DNA of 64,000 nt from Cognatiluteimonas sedimenti (GTDB lineage Bacteria > Pseudomonadota > Gammaproteobacteria > Xanthomonadales > Xanthomonadaceae). The notes beneath the pieces were generated by a model. The model did not search any database, was not told the DNA's origin, and worked only from the letters and a program-made list of their open reading frames with translations. Positions 52,886-64,000 of the stretch are shown piece after piece (within the stretch, counting starts at the first letter, position 1; every line of letters begins with the position of its first letter). A program made the position numbers and the translations under genes. The DNA lies in the NCBI RefSeq assembly GCF_022808325.1, contig NZ_JALGCL010000003.1, forward strand, positions 124,001 to 188,000, written 5' to 3'.

Positions 52886-54331
52886 ATGCTCGATCCGGTC
52901 CACGACCTCTGGCGATGGCTGCTGTCGGTGCCGCACCTGGGGCTGTACCTGGCCGCCGGCTGGTTCGCCTACCTGGTCCTGCTGGGCGGGTGGATCGTGC
53001 TGCAGAAGCGCGCGCCCGTCGCGACCCTGGGCTGGCTGCTGGGGCTGGCCGCGCTGCCCTATGCCGGCTTCCTCGTTTACCTGGTCCTGGGCCCGCAGCG
53101 AATCAAGCGGCACCGGCTGCGGCGCGCACGCGCGCACGTGGCGCTGCCGCCGGCGGGCGCCACGGCGGCCGGCGGCGAGCCGGCGGAACTCATGGTGCTG
53201 GCGCAGGCAACCACCGGCCTGCCGCTCACCACGGCGCGCGACGTGCGCTTGCTGGTCGACGGCGCGACGACCTACGACGCGATCCTCGACGCCGTCCGCC
53301 AGGCCCGCCAGCACGTGCACCTGGAGTACTACATCTTCGCCGCCGACCGCAGCGGCACCGCGTTGCGCGACGCGCTGGTGGAACGCGCGCGCGCGGGCAT
53401 CGCGGTGCGGCTGCTGCTGGACGCCGTCGGTTCGGGCGCCACCCCCCGGCGCTTCTTCGCGCCGTTGCAGGATGCCGGCGGCGAGGTGGCGTGGTTCCAC
53501 CCGATGCGCTTCGGGCGGATCTGGAAGCGGACCTGGCTCAACCTGCGTTCGCACCGCAAGATCGTCGTCGTCGACGGCCACGTCGCGTTCACCGGCGGCA
53601 TCAACATCACCGACGAGGAGAACGAGCGCCTGCGCCCGGACGCGTACCGCGACCTGCACCTGCGGATCGAGGGCGACGCGGTGCGGGCGCTGCAGCTGCT
53701 GTTCGTCGAGGACTGGGCGTATGCCAGCGGCCAGCGCGATTTCATTTCCTCCGTCGCGCAGGCGATGCCGCCGCCGCAACCCGGCCCGATCGCGGCGCAG
53801 GTGCTGGGTTCCGGGCCCGATTCGCCGTGGGAGGCCATCCATCGCCTGCACGTGGGCGCGATCCACGCCGCCAGCCGCCGGGTGTGGCTGGTGACGCCCT
53901 ACTTCGTGCCCGGCGAAGCGGCGATGATGGCGCTGACGTCGGCCGCACTGGGTGGCCTGGACGTGCGCATCCTGGTGCCCAGGCGCAGCGACTCGCTGCT
54001 GGTGACCTGGGCCGCGCGCTCCTACTTCGACGACCTGATCGCGGCCGGCGCGCGCGTGTACGAGTACGGGCCGCGCATGCTGCATACCAAGGCGCTGCTG
54101 GTCGACGACGCGCTGGCGATCGTCGGCAGCGCCAATTTCGATCCGCGCAGCTTCCGGCTGAACTTCGAGGTGTCCGTGTTGTTCCGCGATGCCGGGATCG
54201 CCGCGGCGCTGGCGCACCTGGTCGAAGGCGAGTTCGCCAGCGCACCACGGGTGCGCGCCGAGCGCGCGCGACCGCTGTGGACGGTGCGCCTGCCGGAGGC
54301 GCTGGCGCGATTGCTGTCGCCGCTGCTGTGA
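52886..54331 (+). CDS. cls: Cardiolipin synthase (ClsA-type)
   Basis: The 481-residue protein has two N-terminal membrane helices (HLGLYLAAGWFAYLVLLGGW, LGLAALPYAGFLVYLVLG) and two HKD half-sites: HRKIVVVDGHVAFTGGIN and HTKALLVDDALAIVGSANFD. It condenses two phosphatidylglycerols into cardiolipin and glycerol at the inner membrane. Its place next to pdxJ and the exb/tonB cluster matches xanthomonad gene order. A second, ClsC-like PLD protein is at 7906-9498. Confidence 0.92.
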   Translation: MLDPVHDLWRWLLSVPHLGLYLAAGWFAYLVLLGGWIVLQKRAPVATLGWLLGLAALPYAGFLVYLVLGPQRIKRHRLRRARAHVALPPAGATAAGGEPAELMVLAQATTGLPLTTARDVRLLVDGATTYDAILDAVRQARQHVHLEYYIFAADRSGTALRDALVERARAGIAVRLLLDAVGSGATPRRFFAPLQDAGGEVAWFHPMRFGRIWKRTWLNLRSHRKIVVVDGHVAFTGGINITDEENERLRPDAYRDLHLRIEGDAVRALQLLFVEDWAYASGQRDFISSVAQAMPPPQPGPIAAQVLGSGPDSPWEAIHRLHVGAIHAASRRVWLVTPYFVPGEAAMMALTSAALGGLDVRILVPRRSDSLLVTWAARSYFDDLIAAGARVYEYGPRMLHTKALLVDDALAIVGSANFDPRSFRLNFEVSVLFRDAGIAAALAHLVEGEFASAPRVRAERARPLWTVRLPEALARLLSPLL

Positions 54332-54492
54332 GGGCGCGGGCGGGCGGGCGCGCGCCGGCGGTGGCAGCCGGCGGGCGGCCGCTGGCCACGGTGGACCTGG
54401 CAGGCACGCCGCGCGGTTCCAGGACTGGCGGCGCCCCGGTTTTCGGCGACACCGTTCGCGCTAGACTGCGGCCCTCACGAGGAGACGTCGCG

Positions 54493-54762
54493 ATGCCCTG
54501 GGTCTTCCTGTTGCTGGCAGTGGTCGCGCTCGCGGCTGCCTTCCGGACCACCTCCATGCTGCTGGCGGTGCTGTGCCTGCTTGCCGCCCTGGCGTTGTTG
54601 CTGGCCGGTGCCCTGGGCCTGCTGGCCCGTCGCGTCGGCAGTCGCAGCCGTGACGAGGCGTTGTTGCTGGATCCGCACGAGTTGCGGCGCCTGCGCGAGC
54701 AGGCCGAAGCCAGGCGCAGCGCCGAGTCCACGATCGAGCCGCCGATGGGCGACCGCGGCTGA
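54493..54762 (+). CDS. Small two-helix membrane protein, unknown function
   Basis: The 89-residue protein begins with two hydrophobic helices ([17 protein letters not shown] and [24 protein letters not shown]), followed by a basic Arg-Ser stretch and a Glu/Arg-rich cytosolic helix ([21 protein letters not shown]). A clear AGGAG Shine-Dalgarno precedes the ATG, and TAGACT (54462-54467) lies about 25 bases upstream. No family is recognised. It lies 17 bases before pdxJ on the same strand and is probably co-transcribed with it. Confidence 0.75.
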   Translation: MPWVFLLLAVVALAAAFRTTSMLLAVLCLLAALALLLAGALGLLARRVGSRSRDEALLLDPHELRRLREQAEARRSAESTIEPPMGDRG

Positions 54763-54779
54763 TCCTGCGCGGCACGCCG

Positions 54780-55532
54780 ATGACGGCCCTGAGCGTCAAC
54801 GTCAACAAGATCGCGGTGCTGCGCAATTCGCGCGGCGGCGCCGCGCCGGACGTGGTGCGCGCCGCCACCACGTGCCTGGACGCGGGCGCGCATGGCATCA
54901 CCGTGCATCCGCGCCCCGATGCGCGCCACATCCGTGCCGAGGACGTGCTGGCGCTGGCCGCGTTGTGCCATGCGCGCGGCGTCGAGTTCAACCTCGAAGG
55001 CAACCCGTTCGCGCCTGCGCGCGAGGGTTATCCCGGCTTCCACGCGCTGTGCGCGCAGGCACGGCCGGCGCAGGCGACGCTGGTGCCGGACGCCGATGCC
55101 CAGCTGACCTCCGACCACGGCTTCGACTTCGCCCGCGACGGCGGCCGCCTGCGCCCGCATGTCGCCGCGCTGAAGGCGCTGGAGTGCCGGGTCAGCCTGT
55201 TCGCCGATGCCGGCGATCCGGACCTTGCCGCGGCGGCCGCGATCGGCGCCGACCGCGTGGAGTTGTATACCGGGCCCTTTGCCGCAGCATTCGCCGCGGG
55301 CGACGCCACGGCCGCGCTGGACGCCTGCCGCCAGGGCGCCGTGCGCGCCGCGGCGGCCGGGCTCGGCGTCAATGCCGGGCACGATCTCAGCCAGGACAAC
55401 CTGGCGGCCTTCCTTGCGGCGGTGCCCGGCGTGCTCGAGGTTTCGATCGGGCACGCCCTGGTGGATGAGGCGCTGTACGCGGGACTGGACGCGACCGTCC
55501 GCGGCTACCTGCGCCTGCTCGCCGCCGCCTGA
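54780..55532 (+). CDS. pdxJ: Pyridoxine 5'-phosphate synthase
   Basis: The 250-residue TIM-barrel enzyme opens with [17 protein letters not shown] and has [55 protein letters not shown] and [15 protein letters not shown]. It condenses 1-deoxyxylulose-5-phosphate with 3-amino-1-hydroxyacetone phosphate to give pyridoxine 5'-phosphate, the last committed step of vitamin B6 synthesis. The stop is one base from the stop of the convergent exbD3. Confidence 0.95.
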   Translation: MTALSVNVNKIAVLRNSRGGAAPDVVRAATTCLDAGAHGITVHPRPDARHIRAEDVLALAALCHARGVEFNLEGNPFAPAREGYPGFHALCAQARPAQATLVPDADAQLTSDHGFDFARDGGRLRPHVAALKALECRVSLFADAGDPDLAAAAAIGADRVELYTGPFAAAFAAGDATAALDACRQGAVRAAAAGLGVNAGHDLSQDNLAAFLAAVPGVLEVSIGHALVDEALYAGLDATVRGYLRLLAAA

Positions 55533-55533
55533 A

Positions 55534-55944
55534 TCACTCGATGACGAAGGCGATCCGGTTCATCCCGGCGTTGTTTGCCGCCGCCAGCACTTTCGCCACC
55601 ACGCCGTAGTCGGCGTCGCCATTGGCGTCGATCCGCAGCAACGGCGCATGTGCGGAGTCGCGTTGCGCTTCCGCCTCGAACATCGAATGCAGCGCCGACA
55701 ACGGCGCGGCGGATCCGTTCCACGTGAGTTGCCCGGCGGCATCGATGCGCAGGTCGATGGTCGCCGCTGCGACGGCGACCGGCGCGGGCGGGGCGCTGCC
55801 TGGCAGTGCCAGCGGGATGCGCGTGGTCAGCACGGGCGCCGCGATCATGAAGATCACCAGCAACACCAGCATCACGTCGACCAGCGGGGTGATGTTGATC
55901 TGCGCGACGCTGTCGCGCTGCATCGTGGCATTCGCGTAGGCCAT
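55534..55944 (-). CDS. exbD3: ExbD-type biopolymer transport protein, solo third copy
   Basis: The 136-residue ExbD has the single membrane helix [22 protein letters not shown] (functional Asp in PLVD) and a periplasmic domain with [14 protein letters not shown] and [18 protein letters not shown]. It resembles the C-terminal region of the exbD at 56575-56988 ([18 protein letters not shown] vs [18 protein letters not shown]), so these two are close paralogues. It lies outside the tonB operon, separated by the 630-bp gap and its terminator. It may serve an alternative ExbB or the same complex. Confidence 0.9.
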   Translation of the reverse strand: MAYANATMQRDSVAQINITPLVDVMLVLLVIFMIAAPVLTTRIPLALPGSAPPAPVAVAAATIDLRIDAAGQLTWNGSAAPLSALHSMFEAEAQRDSAHAPLLRIDANGDADYGVVAKVLAAANNAGMNRIAFVIE

Positions 55945-56165
55945 GGCTGTCCCCCCTTGCCCGCGGGCGATCCCGCAACTGGCTTATGCGCGGCCGATCG
56001 TGGTGCCGGCGTGAATGCGCGGGCCGGCCATGCGCATGCAATCGCTACCTGCATTTGGCGCACGCAAAAGGCTCTTCGCCTGATCGAGGGGAAAGCGTTG
56101 TGTCGGCGCCTTGGTCGGGACGCCGCGTGCAAGATGCTTGCGGGGCGCCGGGTACGGACGCCCTT

Positions 56166-56241
56166 GGGTGCGAATGTCCTCCGGCGCCGGCCTTTGGCCG
56201 GCACCTCCCCCTTTATTTCCCACCCAAGGACATCCGCACCC
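56166..56241. repeat. Long inverted repeat 1 with internal hairpin
   Basis: Left arm GGGTGCGAATGTCCT (56166-56180) matches the reverse complement of 56227-56241 at 14 of 15 bases. Between them lies GCCGGCC-TTT-GGCCGGC (56186-56202), a perfect hairpin. Confidence 0.75.
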
Positions 56242-56310
56242 CGCGTTGCGGCTTTCGCAGCGGGGGTACAAGCAAGACGGAAGTGCTTCAGCTTTTCGGC
56301 ATGCCTGCTA

Positions 56311-56415
56311 CGCGACGTCCCGGCGTGGCCGCCAGTCCTTCGGGGCGAAATACAGGAGCAGGCCGCAGGCCGGGGGACAGGTGCCCCGAAGGGCTGGCGG
56401 TCGCGCCGGGACGCG
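56311..56415. repeat. Long inverted repeat 2
   Basis: Arms 56311-56346 and 56383-56415 pair over about 33 bases with a few mismatches; the core GCCAGTCCTTCGGGGC matches GCCCCGAAGGGCTGGC. The loop holds CAGGCCGCAGGCC. It resembles a REP/MITE-type element. Confidence 0.75.
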
Positions 56416-56488
56416 CCAGGTCGCCGCGAGGTGCGATCCAGTGATCAAGTGCTCGGGCAGCAAGCCTTCCCCGGGTCGGGCAAAGCAC

Positions 56489-56520
56489 AAAAAAAAGCGC
56501 CGCCCGGCGAGGGGCGGCGC
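56489..56520 (-). terminator. Rho-independent terminator of the tonB-exbB-exbD-exbD operon
   Basis: On the minus strand, GCGCCGCC...GGCGGCGC (56497-56504 with 56513-56520) forms an 8-bp G+C stem and is followed by eight T residues (A-run at 56489-56496 on the plus strand). It lies about 55 bases after the exbD2 stop. This is the clearest intrinsic terminator in the window. Confidence 0.9.
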
Positions 56521-56574
56521 AATAAAGGTAGGTAAGCGTCGCGGCGCGCGTGCGCGCCGGTGGAGCATGGTGCG

Positions 56575-56988
56575 TTACTTCTTGACGAAACCGATCTTCT
56601 GCATCTGCGCATTGCGCGCGGCGGCCAGGACCTTGGCCAGGATGCCGTAATCGGCCTCGTCGTTGGTGTCGATCTGCAGCGTGGGCTGGTTGTTCGGGTC
56701 GCGCTCGACCTCGGTCTCCATCATGTTCTGCAATGCGGAGAGCGGGGTCGGGCTGTCGTTCCAGAACACCTGGCCCGAGGCGTCGATGCGCAGGCTGATC
56801 GGTTCCGGCGGATTCCTGTTTTCCGGCGGAGGGGTCAGCGAACGCTGCGGCAGGTCGATGTCGATCGGATAGGACAGGATCGGCGCCGTCACCATGAAGA
56901 TGATCAGCAGCACCAGCATCACGTCGACCAGCGGCGTGACGTTGATGTCGGCCATCGGGCCGCCGCCGGAGTTGGAACTGAATGCCAT
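56575..56988 (-). CDS. exbD2: ExbD biopolymer transport protein (second copy)
   Basis: The 137-residue protein is a single-helix inner-membrane protein ([22 protein letters not shown]; functional Asp in PLVD) with a periplasmic C-terminal domain ([31 protein letters not shown]). With ExbB and the first ExbD it converts proton motive force into TonB motion. It lies 12 bases behind exbD1 and is followed by a strong terminator. Tandem exbD genes are typical for xanthomonads. Confidence 0.94.
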   Translation of the reverse strand: MAFSSNSGGGPMADINVTPLVDVMLVLLIIFMVTAPILSYPIDIDLPQRSLTPPPENRNPPEPISLRIDASGQVFWNDSPTPLSALQNMMETEVERDPNNQPTLQIDTNDEADYGILAKVLAAARNAQMQKIGFVKK

Positions 56989-57000
56989 CTTGCGTGCTCC

Positions 57001-57426
57001 TCAGCGCGGCCGGACTTTGGTGGCGACGAAGCCGACCTTGCGGATGCCCTGGGCCTGTGCCTTGTTGACCACTTCCGAGATCGTCCGGTACTTGGTCGTC
57101 TCGTCGCCGCGGATGTTGACCGCGGGCTGCGGGGTCTTCTGGGCCTCGACCGACAACTGGCTCTCCAGCATGTTCGCGGTCACCGGCTGGTCGTTCCAGT
57201 ACAGCTTGCCGTCCTCGGTCACGGTGACCGTGATCGGCGGCGCCGGCGGGATCTTCTCCTCGCGCTTGTCGAGGTTCGCCTGCGGCAGCTCGACCTTGAT
57301 CTTGTGCGACATCAGCGGCGCCGTGATCATGAAGATGATGAGCAGGACCAGCATCACGTCCACCAGGGGCGTGACGTTGATCTCCGACATCGGGGCGCCG
57401 CTTTCGCTACCAGTACTGAAGGCCAT
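57001..57426 (-). CDS. exbD1: ExbD biopolymer transport protein (first copy)
   Basis: The 141-residue protein has [25 protein letters not shown] and a periplasmic domain with ENIPPAPPITVTVTEDG-type region, KLYWNDQPVTANML and VNIRGDETTKYRTISEVV. It is the first of two tandem exbD copies, 24 bases behind exbB. The two copies differ clearly in the periplasmic half, suggesting they are not interchangeable. Confidence 0.94.
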   Translation of the reverse strand: MAFSTGSESGAPMSEINVTPLVDVMLVLLIIFMITAPLMSHKIKVELPQANLDKREEKIPPAPPITVTVTEDGKLYWNDQPVTANMLESQLSVEAQKTPQPAVNIRGDETTKYRTISEVVNKAQAQGIRKVGFVATKVRPR

Positions 57427-57450
57427 GGGCCGGACTCCGTCGGTTTGCTC

Positions 57451-58224
57451 TTAGCGCTTGGACGGCATTTCGCCGACGCGTGCGCCAGTGGCGAAGAAGT
57501 CGTGCAGGTCGTGCGCGAAGGTGTCGAACTTGTTGTAGGTGACGCGGTTCAGGCGGACGAAGAAGTTGTACGCCAGCACCGCCGGGATCGCCGTGAACAA
57601 GCCGAGCGCGGTCATGATCAGCGCTTCGCCGACCGGGCCGGCGACCGCGTCGATCGACGCCTGGCCGGTGGCACCGATGCGGATCAGGGCGCCGTAGATG
57701 CCCCACACCGTACCCAGCAGGCCGACGAAGGGAGCGGTCGAGCCCACGGTGGCGAGGATGGTCAGGCCCGACTCGAGGCGCATCGACTCGCGGGTGACGG
57801 CCTGGCGCAGGGCGCGGTCGACGAACTCGGAGCGGTTCAGCGACTCGACCAGGCGCGAGCCTTCGTGGCGCTGGTGGTGCGCGGCGGCCTGGGCGGCGTC
57901 GAGCGCGATCTTGGAGAACGGCTCGCTGCGCGGCTGCTCTTCCATGTAGCGGATCGCGTCCTGCGCGTTGGTGGTCTCCCAGAACGTGCTGATGACGCGG
58001 TCGGCGCCGCGGCGCAGGCTCATGTTCTTGAAGGTGTTGATGACGATCCAGTAGACCGACATCGCCGACATGATGGTCAGGGTGATCAGGACGACCCAGG
58101 ACACCGCATAGGCGCCCGGATCGCTCATCATTTCCGTGAGCAAGTGGTCCACGCCCATCTGCGTCAGGGCGGAGGCGGCGTTGCCCCCGGTCGCAGCGGC
58201 GGCTTGAGTGGTTTCCTGCAGCAT
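57451..58224 (-). CDS. exbB: ExbB/MotA-TolQ-family proton channel
   Basis: The 257-residue protein has three membrane helices: AYAVSWVVLITLTIMSAMSVYW near residue 40, then the LTILATVGSTAPFVGLLGTVWGIYGAL pair of motifs and EALIMTALGLFTAIPAVLAYNFFVR. The cytoplasmic loop carries a long helix (ERDTERP-like FSKIALDAAQAAAHHQRHEGSR). ExbB pentamers with ExbD form the proton motor that energises TonB. It lies 87 bases behind tonB on the same strand. Confidence 0.94.
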   Translation of the reverse strand: MLQETTQAAAATGGNAASALTQMGVDHLLTEMMSDPGAYAVSWVVLITLTIMSAMSVYWIVINTFKNMSLRRGADRVISTFWETTNAQDAIRYMEEQPRSEPFSKIALDAAQAAAHHQRHEGSRLVESLNRSEFVDRALRQAVTRESMRLESGLTILATVGSTAPFVGLLGTVWGIYGALIRIGATGQASIDAVAGPVGEALIMTALGLFTAIPAVLAYNFFVRLNRVTYNKFDTFAHDLHDFFATGARVGEMPSKR

Positions 58225-58311
58225 GACGCTTACCTTTGGATGTTGTGGTTTGGGGTGTTTGCAGCGGTGAAACGGAAAGCTGGGTGGGACGTGGCGGTTC
58301 GGCCCTGGCGG

Positions 58312-58980
<669 letters not shown>

Positions 58981-59066
58981 GCGGGGGGAACTCGGGTGTG
59001 GCCGGGCGCGGCTGCGCCACGGGAGATGTCGAGCCGCGGCCGTTTCCGGCCGCGGGAACTTCCAAG

Positions 59067-59095
59067 CTTATACCAATCCCCCCCTTAGATACCAA
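59067..59095 (-). promoter_or_regulatory. Sigma70-like promoter of the tonB operon
   Basis: Minus strand: -35 TTGGTA (59090-59095) and -10 TATAAG (59067-59072), separated by the canonical 17 bases; the start site would be near 59060, about 80 bases before the tonB ATG. It is the best-matching promoter in the window. I see no convincing Fur box over it. Confidence 0.55.
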
Positions 59096-59120
59096 GCACC
59101 AAGGGCGGAAGTGAGAACGG

Positions 59121-60248
59121 TTACCCGCCTCCGAGCAGCTTGTTTGCCGCGGCGGTGTCCTTGACGCCCTTGTCCAGCGCCTGCTGCGCGGCGGCCTTGG
59201 CCTCGGCCGGCTTGCCCGCCTCGGCATAGACCTTGGCCAGGTTCAACGCCGCTTCGCCATCGGCGGCCATCGGCGCGGCCCGGCCGTACATCTGGATCGC
59301 GGTCGCCAGGTCGCTGGCGTAATAGGCCTTCTGGCCCAGCACCATGTAGTCCCTGGCCAGGTCCGGTCCCGGCTGGATCACGCCCTTGGCGATGCCGTCG
59401 TCGATGACCGCCAGCGCCTGCTTGTCCTGGTCGGCATTGATGTAGCTGACATAGAGCGCGCGGTATTCGCTGGCTTCCGTCAGCTGGCCCTTGGCCTGGG
59501 CGGCGGCGAGCAGGGCGACTGCCTTGTCGGGCTGGTTGGACTGCTGGTAGGCGGCGACCGCGTTCATGCGGATGCTCTTGTCGTCCGGATGCTGGGCCAG
59601 CAGCGTGTCGTAGAACTTGCCGGCCTCGTCGTAGCGCTCCAGCGCCATGAGGATGCCGCCGCGCAGGGTCTGTGCCTCGGGCTTGTCGGACTTGGTTTCC
59701 GAGAGGAAGCGATCGACGGTCTGCAACGCCTGCTCGTTCTGCCCCAGGCCGTACTGCGTCACCGCCAGGTTGAACATCACGGTGTAGTGGTTGTTGTTGT
59801 CCAGGCCGTTGGCGGCCAACGCCTGTTCGAAGTTCTTCGCCGCGGCGGCATCATCGCCGCTGGCCGCCGCGGCGCTGGCCGCCAACTGGTGGGCGAATGC
59901 CTTCTCGTAGGCGTTCGAGGATGCATCGGCGGCGATGACGCCCGCCTGGGCGATCGCGTTGGCGTAGTCCTGCGCCTCGTACAGCTTCTGCACTTCGGTC
60001 AGCTTCTTGAGGCCTTCCTTGGTCGCGATGGTTTCCGGTTCCTGGCGCGTGGCCTGCGGATACTGGGCGGCAACCGGTTCGGAGGCCTTTTGCGCGGCCG
60101 CCTTCTTCGCGCGCTCGGCGTCGCGCTTGGCGCGCAGGCTTTGCGAGCCGACGTTGCCGTAGTCTTCCTGGGCGATCGCGGGCGTCGCCGCGAAGACGGC
60201 GACCAGCGCCACGGCAATCAGGCTGGTGCGGACGGAATGCGTTTTCAT
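59121..60248 (-). CDS. TPR-repeat protein, periplasmic
   Basis: The 375-residue protein has a signal peptide (SLIAVALVAVFAATPAIA) and Ala-rich helical TPR-like repeats from about residue 80 to the end (VQKLYEAQDYANAIAQAGVI, NFEQALAANGLDNNNHYTVM, TVDRFLSETKSDKPEAQTLR, AGKFYDTLLAQHPDDKSIRM). Its position next to tonB-exbBD is conserved in xanthomonads, and it may be an accessory protein of TonB uptake. It is on the same strand as the tonB operon and lies upstream of it. Confidence 0.82.
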   Translation of the reverse strand: MKTHSVRTSLIAVALVAVFAATPAIAQEDYGNVGSQSLRAKRDAERAKKAAAQKASEPVAAQYPQATRQEPETIATKEGLKKLTEVQKLYEAQDYANAIAQAGVIAADASSNAYEKAFAHQLAASAAAASGDDAAAAKNFEQALAANGLDNNNHYTVMFNLAVTQYGLGQNEQALQTVDRFLSETKSDKPEAQTLRGGILMALERYDEAGKFYDTLLAQHPDDKSIRMNAVAAYQQSNQPDKAVALLAAAQAKGQLTEASEYRALYVSYINADQDKQALAVIDDGIAKGVIQPGPDLARDYMVLGQKAYYASDLATAIQMYGRAAPMAADGEAALNLAKVYAEAGKPAEAKAAAQQALDKGVKDTAAANKLLGGG

Positions 60249-60364
60249 GGGGGTGGCCTCGTGTCGTGTCACCCGCCGCGCCTGCGCCGCGGGTGCGGAG
60301 CCGGTGAAATTAGCAGAAATCGGCGCGTCGGCGCAGCCCGCGCGATGGCCGGGACGCGGCTGGT

Positions 60365-61171
60365 TCAGCCGCAATGCGGCTGTCGGCCGGCTGCGCGCGC
60401 CTGCTCGTAGGCCGGTACCAGGCCATCCGCGCGCGCGCGCAGTTCGCCGATGCGGCTCTGCGGATCCGGGTGCGTGGACAACCACTGCGGTGGCCGGCTG
60501 CCGCCGGCAGCGATCATGTTCTGCCACAGGTTGACCGCGGCACGCGGGTCGAACCCGGCCTTGGCCATCAACTGCTGGCCGACCACGTCGGCTTCGGACT
60601 CCTGCGCGCGCGAGCCCGGCAGCAGGAAGCCGGTCTGGGCGAGGATGCTGCCACCCTGGACCGCCGCGTTGGCGGCGCCGCTGCCATAGCGCGAGCCAAG
60701 CAACGCGCCGACGATCTGCAGCGCGCCCGACGCCCCCGACTGGCGGGTGATGCGTTCGTCGTGGTGGCGGGACACCACGTGGCCGATCTCGTGCGCGACC
60801 ACCGCCGCCAGCTGGTCCTGGTTGCGCGCGACCTTGAAGATGCCGGTGTAGACGCCGACCTTGCCGCCCGGCAACGCGAACGCGTTGGGGTCGTTGTCGA
60901 CGAACAGTGCGGTTTCCCAACCGGTCTGGCGCCATTGCGCCGGCAACGCCGCCACCAGGTCGCTGACCACGCAGCGCACATAGGCGGTCTGGCGGGCGTC
61001 GTTGCTCTGCGGAAGCTTCTGCTTCTGCTCGGCGAACGCCTGTGCCCCGAGCTGGTTGAGTTGCTGCTGCGAGACCGCGCCGACGTACTGCGTGCGGCCG
61101 GTCGGCGAGGTGGTGGTCGCGCAGCCGGACACGGCAGCGGCAATGGCGAGGCTCAGCAGCAGGGGTTTCAT
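60365..61171 (-). CDS. M48-family zinc metallopeptidase lipoprotein
   Basis: The 268-residue protein has a lipoprotein signal (LSLAIAAAVSGC, Cys17), zinc motif HEIGH (His127, Glu128, His131), third ligand in QESEADVVGQQL, and a C-terminal DPQSRIGELR region. It belongs to the M48 (LoiP/BepA-like) outer-membrane-facing peptidases involved in envelope quality control. Lacks the TPR domain of BepA, so it is LoiP-like in size. It lies between gyrB and the TPR gene. Confidence 0.9.
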   Translation of the reverse strand: MKPLLLSLAIAAAVSGCATTTSPTGRTQYVGAVSQQQLNQLGAQAFAEQKQKLPQSNDARQTAYVRCVVSDLVAALPAQWRQTGWETALFVDNDPNAFALPGGKVGVYTGIFKVARNQDQLAAVVAHEIGHVVSRHHDERITRQSGASGALQIVGALLGSRYGSGAANAAVQGGSILAQTGFLLPGSRAQESEADVVGQQLMAKAGFDPRAAVNLWQNMIAAGGSRPPQWLSTHPDPQSRIGELRARADGLVPAYEQARAAGRQPHCG

Positions 61172-61371
61172 CGGGGCGCGCTCCATTCTGGAGTGTGCGT
61201 TGTAAGCGTTGCGGCCTGAAGGCGGCGTCAACTGGCGCGATGGCAGGGCAGCACGCGCGATGACTTCACGAGGCGCAGACAATGCATGCAGCGGCACGCC
61301 GCTACGGGCTGCGCGTCGCCTCGGCGGCTGTCCGCGGTTTCCGCGTACGCACGCCGGTGCGCGCGCGCCGT

Positions 61372-63876
<2,505 letters not shown>

Positions 63877-63978
63877 TCAAAGACACATTAGCTATGGATG
63901 CGTGAAGTATAGCAATCCTGCCGCCTCGCCCGGGGCAGTCACGCCGGCGGAGATGCCGTGCCTTCAGCAACGAGGATG

Positions 63979-64000
63979 CCGTGTTCCACGTGGAACACGG
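63979..64000. promoter_or_regulatory. parS-type ParB-binding palindrome
   Basis: CCGTGTTCCACGTGGAACACGG is a perfect 22-bp palindrome. Its core TGTTCCACGTGGAACA (63982-63997) equals the parS sequence used by Pseudomonas-type Spo0J/ParB proteins. It lies upstream of gyrB near the replication origin, the usual place for centromere-like sites. The site reaches the window edge, so further copies may lie beyond it. Confidence 0.9.

Larger units (their letters stand above)
55945..56574. other. Gene-free structured region between exbD3 and exbD2 (630 bp)
   Basis: This stretch has no supported gene; frames across it (some reading [10 protein letters not shown]) are translations of repeats. It holds two long imperfect hairpins (56166-56241 and 56311-56415), a small perfect GCCGGCC-TTT-GGCCGGC hairpin, and the operon terminator at 56489-56520. 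Whether it is transcribed is unknown. Confidence 0.7.

Noticed and set aside
56111-56650. Open frame of 179 codons reading [17 protein letters not shown]
   Set aside because: It runs through both inverted repeats, the terminator and the end of exbD2; it is the translation of repeat DNA.

Overview
This is a high-G+C chromosomal segment of a gammaproteobacterium of the Xanthomonadaceae/Lysobacteraceae (Lysobacter, Luteimonas or Pseudoxanthomonas are plausible; the genus cannot be fixed from the sequence alone). The assignment rests on gene order at the right end (gyrB, M48 peptidase, TPR protein, tonB-exbB-exbD-exbD, pdxJ, cls), which is the classic xanthomonad neighbourhood of the replication origin, on the mlaFEDCB-mlaA cluster, and on xanthomonad-type short palindromic repeats such as GTGGGAGCGGCTTCAGCCGCGA. 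A perfect 22-bp parS-type palindrome closes the window just upstream of gyrB. No rRNA, tRNA, CRISPR array, insertion sequence or prophage gene was seen.

Layout. 1-11.3 kb: a partial REC-EAL response regulator, two adjacent L,D-transpeptidases, a GAF-GAF-GGDEF-EAL c-di-GMP enzyme, an M61 peptidase, a phospholipase D-family enzyme, an I78 inhibitor lipoprotein and an overlapping barnase/barstar pair. 11.3-20 kb: topoisomerase IB, CorA, an MFS transporter, a thioredoxin-reductase-like flavoprotein overlapping folE, two duplicated glycine-zipper proteins separated by a 70-bp-period tandem repeat, an SnoaL-like protein, an SDR-fold protein that has lost its catalytic residues, and a YdeI/DUF1905 protein. 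20-32.7 kb: a PhoD phosphatase, then a very A+T-rich two-gene islet that I identify as a type II Thoeris anti-phage system (TIR protein ThsB plus transmembrane/macro-like ThsA), placed directly behind and on the same strand as the recC-recB-recD operon. 32.7-37 kb: the complete Mla phospholipid-transport operon. 37-55.5 kb: housekeeping genes (rmuC, rlmI, rhomboid, TonB-dependent receptor, M28 peptidase, lrp-type regulator divergent from phhA, fbp, a two-component pair, an SLC13/RCK transporter, a radical SAM protein, cls, pdxJ). 55.5-64 kb: a solo exbD, a structured 630-bp gap with two long inverted repeats, the tonB-exbB-exbD-exbD operon with a visible promoter and terminator, a TPR protein, an M48 peptidase, gyrB and parS.

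How the genes work together. Three cell-envelope themes recur: TonB energisation of outer-membrane receptors (one receptor is in the window), outer-membrane lipid homeostasis (Mla, cardiolipin synthase) and peptidoglycan cross-linking (two L,D-transpeptidases). The standout defence feature is the Thoeris pair appended to recCBD, which puts a nucleotide-signal abortive defence next to a DNA-degrading one. The A+T-rich islet is unlike everything else in the window and is the clearest horizontal acquisition.

Limits. Starts were chosen from Shine-Dalgarno position, signal peptides and overlaps. No alignments were run, so family calls rest on recognised motifs.
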